Origin: Austwickia sp040006675
GTDB taxonomy: Bacteria; Actinomycetota; Actinomycetes; Actinomycetales; Dermatophilaceae
NCBI GenBank assembly: GCA_040006675.1
Contig: JBDTWM010000014.1
Coordinates: forward strand, 1-36,413
DNA length: 36,413 nucleotides
Direction of reading: 5' to 3'
Below are positions 15,461 to 22,387 of this stretch, one piece after another (positions within the stretch are counted from its first letter, which is position 1; each line of letters begins with the position of its first letter). The position numbers were made by a program, and so were the translations under genes. The notes beneath the pieces are model-generated. The model saw nothing but the letters and a program-made list of their open reading frames with translations. It was not told where the DNA came from and searched no databases.

Positions 15461-16507
15461 ATGGGCAAGGTCATCACCGGCAACTTCTTCGAGGACTTCT
15501 CGATCGGCCAGCAGTTGAAGCACGCGACCCCGCGCACGGTGAGCGTCGGCGACGCGGCGCTCTACCAGGCCTTGTACGGGTCCCGCTTCGCGGTCACCTC
15601 GGGCTCCACGTTCGCGCAGGGAGTCGGGCTGGAGCGAATGCCGCTGGACTCGATGCTGGTGTTCCACGTGGTGTTCGGCAAGACCGTGCCCGACGTGTCG
15701 CTCAACGCGGTCGCGAACCTGGGGTACGCGGGCGGGGTATTCGGGGTGCCCGTCTACCCGGGGGATACGCTCACCACGACGTCCGAGGTCATCGGCCTGA
15801 AGGAGAACTCCAACGGCAAGACGGGCGTCGTCTACGTGCACTCCGTGGGCGTCAACCAGCGCGACGAGACGGTCCTGGACTACAACCGCTGGGTCATGGT
15901 GCACAAGAAGGACACCTCGGCGCCGACACCAGAACCGGTCGTGCCCGACCTCCCCACCTCAGTGCCGGTGGGTTCGCTGACGGTCCCTTACCGGATCGCC
16001 TCGTACGACGTGCAGCTGGCCGGTTCTCCGGACATGTGGGACGACTACGAGGTGGGAGAGCGGATCGACCACGTCGACGGGGTGACCATCGAAGAGGCCG
16101 AGCACATGATGGCCACCCGGCTCTACCAGAACACCGCGAAGGTGCACTTCAACCAGCACGTCGAGGGACGGGGTCGAAACGGCCGCCGGATCGTCTACGG
16201 GGGGCACGTGATCTCCCTGGCGCGGTCGCTGAGTTTCAACGGGCTGGGCAACGCGCTGTCGATCGCCGCCATCAACGGCGGCACGCACTGCAACCCGACG
16301 TTCGCCGGACATACGGTCTACGCCTGGAGCGAGGTGCTCGACACGATGGTGTTGCCGGACCGCTCGGACGTGGGCGCGCTGCGGGTCCGCACGGTAGCAA
16401 CGAAGGACCGGGCCTGCGCGGACTTCCCGTACAAGGGCCAGGACGGCAAGTATCTGCCCGAGGTGGTGCTGGACTTCGACTACACGGTGCTGATGCCCCG
16501 CCGCTGA
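15461..16507 (+). CDS. mch: Mesaconyl-CoA hydratase (MaoC-type)
   Basis: The 348-residue double-hotdog hydratase converts mesaconyl-CoA to beta-methylmalyl-CoA. The sequence GNFFEDFSIGQQLKHATPRT, ALYQALYGSRFAVTS, LVFHVVFGKTVPDVSLNA, ANLGYAGGVFGVPVYPGDTL and GKTGVVYVHSVGVNQRDE closely follows remembered Rhodobacter Mch, including its length near 343. The second half has a further MaoC-like fold (ARSLSFNGLGNALSIAAING). It provides the strongest evidence that this organism runs the ethylmalonyl-CoA pathway. It lies about 12 kb from the mcl pair, whereas other organisms often cluster them. The upstream AAAGG is only a weak Shine-Dalgarno. Confidence 0.9.
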   Translation: MGKVITGNFFEDFSIGQQLKHATPRTVSVGDAALYQALYGSRFAVTSGSTFAQGVGLERMPLDSMLVFHVVFGKTVPDVSLNAVANLGYAGGVFGVPVYPGDTLTTTSEVIGLKENSNGKTGVVYVHSVGVNQRDETVLDYNRWVMVHKKDTSAPTPEPVVPDLPTSVPVGSLTVPYRIASYDVQLAGSPDMWDDYEVGERIDHVDGVTIEEAEHMMATRLYQNTAKVHFNQHVEGRGRNGRRIVYGGHVISLARSLSFNGLGNALSIAAINGGTHCNPTFAGHTVYAWSEVLDTMVLPDRSDVGALRVRTVATKDRACADFPYKGQDGKYLPEVVLDFDYTVLMPRR

Positions 16508-16614
16508 TCTCGGGCGTCGCTGATCCCGGCTGTCGCTGATCCTCATCGACAGTCCTCGTCGGCACGGGGTACGGGTGGACCGGCCCGCCACGAGGAGCGC
16601 GCGCATGACGCCCG

Positions 16615-16620
16615 TACGCT
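16615..16620 (+). promoter_or_regulatory. TACGCT -10 box for a leaderless PHP gene
   Basis: TACGCT lies 6 bases before the GTG at 16627 and directly abuts another in-frame GTG at 16621. The spacing favours 16627 as first transcribed base and start codon. The identical hexamer precedes nudC at a similar distance. Confidence 0.45.
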
Positions 16621-16626
16621 GTGGTC

Positions 16627-17484
16627 GTGCTCATCGATCTGCACGCTCACAGCCTGGCCAGCGACGGCACGGACACGCCGACCCAGCTCGTCGTCGAGGC
16701 TGCCCGGGTCGGTCTGGATGTCCTGGCGATCACCGACCACGACACGACCGATGGCTGGGCCGAGGCAGCGTCGGCAGCGGGGGAGCGCGGGATCATCCTC
16801 GTCCGGGGCATCGAGGTGTCCTGCGGCGCCGCGAGCGCGGACCGGTTGGCGTCGGTGCACCTGTTGGCCTATCTGCCCGATCCTGACGACGCGCCGCTCG
16901 TGCGCGAGATGACGCTCACCCGGGACAGCCGGGAGCGGCGGGCAGAGAGGATCGTCGAGGCTCTCGCGCGGGACGTGAACATCGCGTACGAGGATGTGCT
17001 GGCCCAGCTCGAGCCCGGTGCGACGGTCGGGCGGCCGCATATCGCGGACGCGCTGGTGGCGCGCGGTGTGGTGGCCGACCGGGACGAGGCGTTCGAGCGC
17101 TATCTCTACACGGGATCGCCGTACTACGTGAGCCACTACGCGCCCGACGCGGTCGACGCGGTGACGCTCGTCCTGGGGGCGGGCGGCATCCCGGTGCTGG
17201 CTCACCCGTTCGCCTGGAAGCGAGGCCCGCATCTGGACGAGTCGGTCATCGAGGAGATGGCGGGCGCCGGGCTGGTGGGGCTGGAGGCGCACCATCCGGA
17301 GCACTCGGGCCGGGCCGTGGCCCGGACGCTGGATCTGGCGCGCGGCCTGGGGTTGCTCGTCACGGGGAGCAGCGACTACCACGGTGCTGGCAAGGAGCAG
17401 CGGCTCGGCGCCCGGACGACCGATCCCGACGCCTTCGCAGCGCTGCTCGACCGGCCCCACGCGACGCCGGTCCTCGCGCCGTGA
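16627..17484 (+). CDS. PHP-domain phosphoesterase (RNase AM / nucleoside bisphosphatase type)
   Basis: From the GTG at 16627 this encodes 285 residues. The PHP metal site is complete: DLHAHSLASDGTDTP near the N-terminus, ITDHDTTDGW, RGIEVSC, RPHIADALV, LAHPFAWK, LEAHHPEH and TGSSDYHG. Relatives hydrolyse 3',5'-nucleoside bisphosphates or trim RNA 5' ends (E. coli RnaAM/YciV), and that is the most likely role. GTG codons at 16621 and 16627 are both possible. The later one fits the -10 box TACGCT for a leaderless transcript. Its stop overlaps the start of the downstream RecB-like nuclease by four bases (GTGA), so the two form a coupled nucleic-acid-processing operon. Confidence 0.87.
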   Translation: MLIDLHAHSLASDGTDTPTQLVVEAARVGLDVLAITDHDTTDGWAEAASAAGERGIILVRGIEVSCGAASADRLASVHLLAYLPDPDDAPLVREMTLTRDSRERRAERIVEALARDVNIAYEDVLAQLEPGATVGRPHIADALVARGVVADRDEAFERYLYTGSPYYVSHYAPDAVDAVTLVLGAGGIPVLAHPFAWKRGPHLDESVIEEMAGAGLVGLEAHHPEHSGRAVARTLDLARGLGLLVTGSSDYHGAGKEQRLGARTTDPDAFAALLDRPHATPVLAP

Positions 17485-18389
17485 GGGAGGCGTCGCCGCG
17501 ACGGGTCCCCCCTCCCGCGCATGCGCCGTCGCAAGAGCGGCAGGGATCTTTGGCCGTCCCGGTCCGCCGCTTGTATGCCGCGAGCCCGAGCAAGCTCTTG
17601 GCGTGGCTGGACTGCCCGTTGATGTACCGGATGCGCTACCTCGACCGGCCCCGGCCAGAGCCTCGTCCACCGCGGGCGCACACCACGGTCGGCACCGTCA
17701 CCCATCTGGTGCTGCGCGATTTCTGGGATCTGGAACCACACGCCCGTACCCCGGCGGCCGTCGAGGCGATCCTGTCCGGGCACTGGATTCCGGCGGGGTT
17801 CCGCGATGACGCGCAGGCGGCACGGTGGCGGGAGCGGACGCGTTGGCAGGTGCTCGCCTACCTGGGGCGGCTCGATCGTGACAAGGAACCCCGCGGGGTC
17901 GAGCGCACCGTCTCGTTCACGACAGCGTCGCTGGCGTTCTCGGGGCGCGTCGACCGGTTGGACGATCGAGACGGCGAGTTGGTCGTGGTCGACTACAAGA
18001 CCGGCCGGGTCGCACCGGGCGATGACGATGCGCGCACCTCGCTCGCGCTCGGCCTGTACGCGCTCGGCGCGGCCCGCGTGTTCCGTCGGCCGTGTGCACG
18101 GGTGGAGTTGCACCACGTCCCGACCGGGACCGTCGCGGCGTGGGAGCACACGGAGGAATCCCTGCAGCGCAAGGTCGACGAGGCGGAGTCGATCGCGGCC
18201 GATCTGCGGCGGGCGGACGCGGCGTTCGCGGCCCTCGGCCCGGACGCGCCGGAGTTCGTGCCCAAGACGTCGATGCTCTGCGGTTGGTGCGATGTGCGCG
18301 CTCACTGCTCGACGGGCCGGGCCTACACGCCGGCGAAGAGTCCCTGGGCGGGCCTACCCGGCGAGGAAGACGAGGTCTGCGAGCAGTGA
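17481..18389 (+). CDS. RecB-like PD-(D/E)XK nuclease with predicted 4Fe-4S cluster
   Basis: The 302-residue protein has a PD-(D/E)XK nuclease core: a His in HTTVGTVTHLVL (about 67-78), Asp in FSGRVDRLDD and VVVDYKTG (about 168-175), where the Asp and Lys bind metal. One cysteine in WLDCPLMYRMRYL near residue 44 and three in LCGWCDVRAHC near 270 give the C...C-x2-C-x5-C pattern of iron-sulfur nucleases such as Cas4 and AddB. Actinobacterial annotation calls it a RecB family exonuclease. No helicase domain is attached. It starts within the stop codon of the PHP gene. A DNA repair or 5'-3' exonuclease role is inferred. No CRISPR genes are nearby, so a Cas4 role is unlikely. Confidence 0.85.
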   Translation: MREASPRRVPPPAHAPSQERQGSLAVPVRRLYAASPSKLLAWLDCPLMYRMRYLDRPRPEPRPPRAHTTVGTVTHLVLRDFWDLEPHARTPAAVEAILSGHWIPAGFRDDAQAARWRERTRWQVLAYLGRLDRDKEPRGVERTVSFTTASLAFSGRVDRLDDRDGELVVVDYKTGRVAPGDDDARTSLALGLYALGAARVFRRPCARVELHHVPTGTVAAWEHTEESLQRKVDEAESIAADLRRADAAFAALGPDAPEFVPKTSMLCGWCDVRAHCSTGRAYTPAKSPWAGLPGEEDEVCEQ

Positions 18390-18396
18390 GCGACGA

Positions 18397-18421
18397 GCCC
18401 CGCGAGATGTGATCGCGGGGC
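18397..18421. terminator. Convergent terminator between the nuclease and DEAD-box helicase genes
   Basis: GCCCCGCGA (18397-18405) pairs with TCGCGGGGC (18413-18421) over a 7-base loop. It lies in the 39-bp gap between the two converging genes and can serve both. Confidence 0.75.
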
Positions 18422-18428
18422 GTTGCCT

Positions 18429-20057
18429 TCAGGCGCCCTTCGCCTCGCCGCCGCGGGTGCGGCGCCGACGCCGACGGCCACCTTCACTGCCCGCACTGCC
18501 CGCACTGCCCGCACTGCCGGACGGCTTGTCCGCTCGGCGGTCGGAGGCGTCGGACCCTCGCTGGTGGCTGGGTGCCTCACCGCGGTGCGCGGTTCGTCCC
18601 GCTGGCGGACGCCCGCCCGATGATCGGCCGGCGCGGTCCGGGCGCCCTCCGGAGCGGCCGCCCTTCCCGCCGGTCTCGCCAAGGTCCTCGACCTCTTCGG
18701 CATTCAGGCCGGCGCGGGTGCGCTGACTCCGGGGCAGGCGTCCGGTGACGGAAGGGTCGATGTCGAGGTCGGTGAAGAGGTGCTCGCTGCTTGAGTAGGT
18801 CTCGCTCGGCTCCGGGATGCCAAGGTCGAGGGCTTTGTTGATCAGGCTCCAGCGGGGCACGTCGTCCCAGTCCACGAGCGTGATCGCGACGCCGGTCTGA
18901 CCCGCGCGGCCGGTGCGGCCGGTGCGATGCAGGTAGGTCTTCTCGTCCTCGGGGCACTGGTAGTTCACGACGTGGGTGACGTTGTCGACGTCGATCCCGC
19001 GCGCCGCCACGTCGGTGGCGACCAACACGTCGACCTTGCCCTTGCGGAAGGCCCGCATCGCCTGCTCGCGGGCGCCCTGGCCGAGGTCACCGTGCAGGGA
19101 CGCCGCCGCGAACCCGCGATCTGTCAGCTCGTCCGCGACCTTGGCGGCGGTCCGCTTGGTGCGGGCGAACACGATCGTGAGACCGCGCCCCGTCGCCTGC
19201 AGGATGCGGCTGAGCATCTCGACCTTGTCCATCGCGTGCGCGCGGTAAACGACTTGCTCGATCGCGGCGACCGTGCTGCCCTCGTCGCCCACGGCCATCG
19301 CCCGGATGTGGGTCGGCTGGGTCATGTAGCGACGCGCCAGCGCAACGACAGCCCCCGGCATCGTCGCCGAGAAGAGCATCGTCTGCCGCGATGTCGGGGT
19401 CTGCGCGAGGAGCCGCTCCACGTCGGGGAGGAAGCCGAGGTCAAGCATCTCATCGGCCTCGTCGAGCACTACGGTCTGCACGGAGTGCAGGTTGAGATGC
19501 CCCTGTTGCATGAGGTCCAACAGGCGACCAGGGGTCCCGACGACCACCTCGACGCCTCGCTTCAACGCGCTGACCTGCGGCTCGAATGCTCGCCCGCCGT
19601 AGATGCACTCGATCCGGATGCCGCGACGCGTGCCCGCGGTGGTGAGGTCTCCGGCGACCTGGACGGCCAGCTCGCGCGTCGGGACCACGACGAGCGCCTG
19701 CGGGCGGCCGGGGTAGGGCAGATCGTCGTGCGCGGGGTCGCCGCACGCCGCCACCTTGTCCAGCAAGGGGACCCCGAAGCCGAGGGTCTTGCCGGTGCCT
19801 GTCTTGGCCTGGCCGATGATGTCGTGACCGCCGAGAGCGACCGGCAGCGTCATGGCCTGGATGGGGAAGGGGGTGATGATCCCCGCCTCCGCGAGCGCGG
19901 CCACGATGTCAGCGTGGATCCCGAAGTCGGCGAACGTCGTCTCGGGCGCGACCTGCGGGTCCTCGCCCGCATCGATGATCGGCAGGTCGTGCTTCACGTC
20001 CGTGGAGGCAATGGTGGCGGCAAGGATGGAAACAGGGTCGAAGGTGGTCAGCGTCAT
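18429..20057 (-). CDS. DEAD-box ATP-dependent RNA helicase
   Basis: The 542-residue protein has the full helicase core: Q-motif with FADFGIH and PFPIQAMTLP, Walker A AKTGTGKT, PTRELAVQV, TPGRLLD, DEAD in VLDEADEMLDLG, SAT in LFSATMPG, a VATDVAARGIDVDNVTHVVN segment and HRTGRTGRAG. The last 110 residues are Gly/Arg/Ser-rich with an RRRRRRTRGG end, typical of RNA-binding tails. It remodels RNA duplexes in ribosome assembly or decay, and it corresponds in position to mycobacterial Rv3211 (RhlE). AGAGAAG precedes the ATG. About 150 bases of possible 5' leader leave room for temperature or growth control, as in other DEAD-box genes. Confidence 0.93.
   Translation of the reverse strand: MTLTTFDPVSILAATIASTDVKHDLPIIDAGEDPQVAPETTFADFGIHADIVAALAEAGIITPFPIQAMTLPVALGGHDIIGQAKTGTGKTLGFGVPLLDKVAACGDPAHDDLPYPGRPQALVVVPTRELAVQVAGDLTTAGTRRGIRIECIYGGRAFEPQVSALKRGVEVVVGTPGRLLDLMQQGHLNLHSVQTVVLDEADEMLDLGFLPDVERLLAQTPTSRQTMLFSATMPGAVVALARRYMTQPTHIRAMAVGDEGSTVAAIEQVVYRAHAMDKVEMLSRILQATGRGLTIVFARTKRTAAKVADELTDRGFAAASLHGDLGQGAREQAMRAFRKGKVDVLVATDVAARGIDVDNVTHVVNYQCPEDEKTYLHRTGRTGRAGQTGVAITLVDWDDVPRWSLINKALDLGIPEPSETYSSSEHLFTDLDIDPSVTGRLPRSQRTRAGLNAEEVEDLGETGGKGGRSGGRPDRAGRSSGGRPPAGRTAHRGEAPSHQRGSDASDRRADKPSGSAGSAGSAGSEGGRRRRRRTRGGEAKGA
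18485..18520. repeat. Four tandem 9-bp repeats in the helicase tail
   Basis: Three exact copies and one near copy of CACTGCCCG run head to tail. On the coding (minus) strand they encode Gly-Ser-Ala units. Slippage here would change tail length in frame without harming the helicase core. Confidence 0.75.
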
Positions 20058-20375
20058 GCTCTTCTCTCGATCGGGCCGCCGGACGAGGTCACCGCGCTCG
20101 CGCGCAGTCCCACCGCGTCAAGGCAGTGGCGGCGTACTAAGGAGCCGATCGGAGTTCTTCACAGGGTGGAAGGCGCTTCTCTCGCGCCTCCCGCGTGGAC
20201 GATTACCACGGGTTCCGATGTCATGGCCGACCGGGCACCGACATATCGACACTCATGATAACGGTTGTTTCTGGGAAGCGTGATCGGGGGCTCCGCGCCG
20301 CGGAGCCCCCGATCGTGTGGTCGTGAGTGAGTGCGCCGCTACTGCCGTCCAGCGCGGTGGGCGCCTCGAATCGCG
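20058..20375. other. Intergenic region between DEAD-box and glsB genes (318 bp)
   Basis: Reading the minus strand, the left part is the upstream region of the helicase, with a small hairpin (AGGCGC 20171-20176 with GCGCCT 20184-20189) in what may be its leader, and an AT-richer patch around 20250-20275 that could hold its promoter. The right part holds the glsB terminator (20282-20314). I see no credible small gene. Confidence 0.5.
20282..20314 (-). terminator. Strong terminator downstream of glsB
   Basis: A perfect 14-bp stem, GATCGGGGGCTCCG with CGGAGCCCCCGATC, closes a CGCCG loop (15 bp if the loop-closing C-G pair is counted). It is symmetric and so would stop transcription from either side, but only the minus-strand glsB reads into it. 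Confidence 0.85.
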
Positions 20376-20651
20376 TCAGCGACCGACGCTCTTGCGGCCG
20401 GTCACCGACAAGTACACGGCGATCAGGACCGCCGCGACGATGATTCCAGCGATGAACGGGATGATTTCGAAACCGCCATTGCTGTTGTTGTACCCCAGCG
20501 CGTAGACGATCCACGAACCGATGGCCGAGCCGACGATGCCTAGCAGGATGGTCATGAGGATCGAGATGTTCTGGTGACCGGGCATGACCAGTCGTGCCAG
20601 AGCGCCGATGATGAGGCCTCCGATGATGGCGCCGATGATGGTGCTGATCAC
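20376..20651 (-). CDS. GlsB/YeaQ/YmgE family stress membrane protein
   Basis: The 91-residue protein is nearly all membrane: a glycine-rich first helix (IGAIIGGLIIGALARLVMPG), a second (ILMTILLGIVGSAIGSWIVYAL) and a third (IIPFIAGIIVAAVLIAVYLSV), ending in a short basic tail. This is the transglycosylase-associated protein family (GlsB/YeaQ/YmgE), linked to envelope and general stress without known activity. The start is the GTG at 20651, six bases after AAGGAG. A longer frame upstream lacks homology. It is monocistronic, followed by a strong terminator. Confidence 0.92.
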   Translation of the reverse strand: MISTIIGAIIGGLIIGALARLVMPGHQNISILMTILLGIVGSAIGSWIVYALGYNNSNGGFEIIPFIAGIIVAAVLIAVYLSVTGRKSVGR

Positions 20652-20860
20652 GTTATTCTCCTTCGTGAAGGCTTGCTCCGTGCCGGGGCAGGTCCCCCGC
20701 GGCAGGGTAGGTACCCGCGCGCGACGCGTTGACACGGCGTCGCGATCGAATCGTGACGTCTGCGCGGCAAGTGGCGAGATGGGCGCGACGAAGGGTGCGT
20801 CGAGCACCTCACTGGACGCTCAACGGGAGGTCGGGGCGACGGGCGGGACGACGGCGCGCC

Positions 20861-21085
20861 TCACAGGCGGCCGAAGCCGACACCGCCGTGGCGGGGGGCG
20901 CCGATCTCGATGTAGCCGATGGCGCGGCTCGGCACCAGCGCTACCTCGCCTTTGCTGTCCAGCAGGCGCAGGGTCGTGCCGGCGTCGATAGCCGCAGACA
21001 CGGCGGCCTCGATCTCTTCTGGGCTCTGATCGCTGTCCAGGGTGATCTCACGGGTGCAGTGCTGGACACCGATGCGAATCTCCAT
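20861..21085 (-). CDS. DUF3107 small protein (mycobacterial Rv3208A/TB9.4 type)
   Basis: The 74-residue protein MEIRIGVQHCTREITLDSDQ... ends in IEIGAPRHGGVGFGRL, the signature of DUF3107. It looks like a small alpha/beta fold: two strands, a helix (SPEEIEAAVSAAIDAG) and two further strands. The function is unknown. In mycobacteria the homologue sits next to a TetR regulator exactly as here, 68 bp downstream of the TetR stop on the same strand. AAGGA lies 7 bases before the ATG. The tight conservation of the pair suggests that the two act together or are regulated together. Confidence 0.9.
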   Translation of the reverse strand: MEIRIGVQHCTREITLDSDQSPEEIEAAVSAAIDAGTTLRLLDSKGEVALVPSRAIGYIEIGAPRHGGVGFGRL

Positions 21086-21153
21086 GGGGTTCCTTTCGTC
21101 GCGGGCCGGGCTCGGAGCGCGCCGACCGGTCGTCTTGATGGGCTTTATGGCCG

Positions 21154-21807
21154 TCAGTGGCCGAGGAACACCTCGCCCAGTGCCGCGCGGCTTTCGGGAA
21201 GGCGCTTGATGCCCTTCCACGCGAGGGTCGCCACCAGGCGGGCCGCATCCTGTCGCGGGATGCTCTCATCGCGTTGTTGCCAGAACCGCGCGGAGTGCTG
21301 TGCCATTCCGACGATCGCGGTCGCCAGCAACATCGCTTCGGCGTCGGTGTAGTCGGTGTTCTGCTGGATGAGGGGGGCGATGGCGGCCGCGCTCTGGCGC
21401 TCGACCCGTTCGAGCCGTTCGCGGACCGCGGGGTCGTTCAGAAGGTCTGATTCGAAGACGAGCCGGTACGGGGTGCCCTCGCGCGACACGAAGTCGAAGT
21501 AGGCCTCCATCGTGGCCCAGACACGGTCGCTCTGACTGGAGGCGGCTTCCAGCGCGCTGAGGACACCGGCCATGATCTGCTCGTTCGCGTCGTCGAGGAG
21601 GGCGAGATAGAGCTCCATCTTGCCGGGAAAGTGCTGGTAGAGCACTGGCTTGGACACTCCAGCACGCTCGGCGATCTCGTCCATCCCGGCGGCGTGGTAG
21701 CCGCTGCTCACGAACACCTGCTGGGCTGCCTCCAGCAGTTGGGCGCGGCGGGCCTGGCGGGACAGGCGGATCCCGCGGTTGTTCCGACTGTCGTCGTAGC
21801 TCGTCAC
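21154..21807 (-). CDS. TetR/AcrR family transcriptional regulator
   Basis: The 217-residue regulator has an N-terminal helix-turn-helix (RRAQLLEAAQQVF, AGMDEIAERAGVSKPVLYQHF at about 35-55) and a helical C-terminal ligand and dimer domain typical of the Rv3208 group. The GTG at 21807 is preferred because AAGGAG stands 7 bases upstream. A GTG at 21822 would overlap that site. It forms an operon with DUF3107 and diverges from the alkyltransferase-like gene across 159 bp, so it may control both directions. The effector is unknown. The related mycobacterial gene is conserved in synteny, which suggests a housekeeping role rather than drug efflux control. Confidence 0.92.
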   Translation of the reverse strand: MTSYDDSRNNRGIRLSRQARRAQLLEAAQQVFVSSGYHAAGMDEIAERAGVSKPVLYQHFPGKMELYLALLDDANEQIMAGVLSALEAASSQSDRVWATMEAYFDFVSREGTPYRLVFESDLLNDPAVRERLERVERQSAAAIAPLIQQNTDYTDAEAMLLATAIVGMAQHSARFWQQRDESIPRQDAARLVATLAWKGIKRLPESRAALGEVFLGH

Positions 21808-21953
21808 GTCGCGCTCCTTCACCGTCCGTACACGAAACCGCCTCCGGCGCCCGCCAGCCAGCCATCGCAGATTCGTCTGAGACCCCGACCCGTTGAACCT
21901 GCACCGCGGAGCATGGCCGTCGGGCGAGGTCTGTGTGCGTCATCCTAGCGAGG

Positions 21954-21959
21954 TAATGT
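21954..21959 (+). promoter_or_regulatory. TAATGT -10 box for a leaderless ATL gene
   Basis: TAATGT ends 7 bases before the ATG at 21967, and there is no Shine-Dalgarno sequence. The upstream ATG at 21956 is in another frame and lies inside the box. Confidence 0.45.
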
Positions 21960-21966
21960 CCGCGCC

Positions 21967-22356
21967 ATGGCGTGCACCGCGGGACGCCGGGCCGAACACG
22001 CCGACGGTCACGGCGGTCGAGAGGACGTCGCGCTGGAAGTCCCAGTTGCGGCGTGGGAGGTGCTCGATGTCGTCGACGCGATCCCCCCGGGCCGGGTCCG
22101 AACGTATGGAGACGTGGCCGCGCTCGTGGGCTGCGGACCGCGCTACGCGGGGTGGGTGATGCGTCGGTACGGGCACCTGGTGCCGTGGTGGCGTGTCGTG
22201 AACGCGGCCGGTGACCTGCCCGCCGGGCTCCGTGAGCGGGCCGGTGCCCACTGGCGGGATGAGGGGACGGCGTTGGGGACGGACGGACGGGTCGACCTTT
22301 CGCGAGGACGGCTCCCTACCCAGGACGAACGGAGCTCGCCTTTCCGCAGCTCCTAG
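21967..22356 (+). CDS. Alkyltransferase-like protein (ATL), MGMT fold
   Basis: The 129-residue protein has the O6-alkylguanine-DNA alkyltransferase C-terminal fold: VLDVVDAIPPGRVRTYGDVAALVG with the DNA-binding helix, GPRYAGWVMRRYGH with the arginine finger, and VPWWRVVNAAG. The alkyl-accepting Cys of PCHR is replaced by Trp (PWWR), so it cannot repair by alkyl transfer. ATL proteins bind alkylated guanine and hand it to nucleotide excision repair. Its position between the TetR/DUF3107 pair and AdnA equals that of Rv3204. The N-terminal 20 residues are unusually polar and may be dispensable. The ATG at 21967 is set by the TAATGT hexamer. It runs in the same direction as adnA, 31 bp away. Confidence 0.88.
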   Translation: MACTAGRRAEHADGHGGREDVALEVPVAAWEVLDVVDAIPPGRVRTYGDVAALVGCGPRYAGWVMRRYGHLVPWWRVVNAAGDLPAGLRERAGAHWRDEGTALGTDGRVDLSRGRLPTQDERSSPFRSS

Positions 22357-22387
22357 CACTGTCGGTGCGCTCTGCTGCTATCGCTTC

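Noticed and set aside
17481..18389. Cas4-like nuclease as sign of a CRISPR system
   Set aside because: No direct repeats with spacers and no cas1 or cas2 are present. The PHP partner and actinobacterial context favour a RecB-like housekeeping nuclease.
21967..22356. Active O6-methylguanine-DNA methyltransferase
   Set aside because: The PCHR cysteine is missing (PWWR), so it is an alkyltransferase-like protein.
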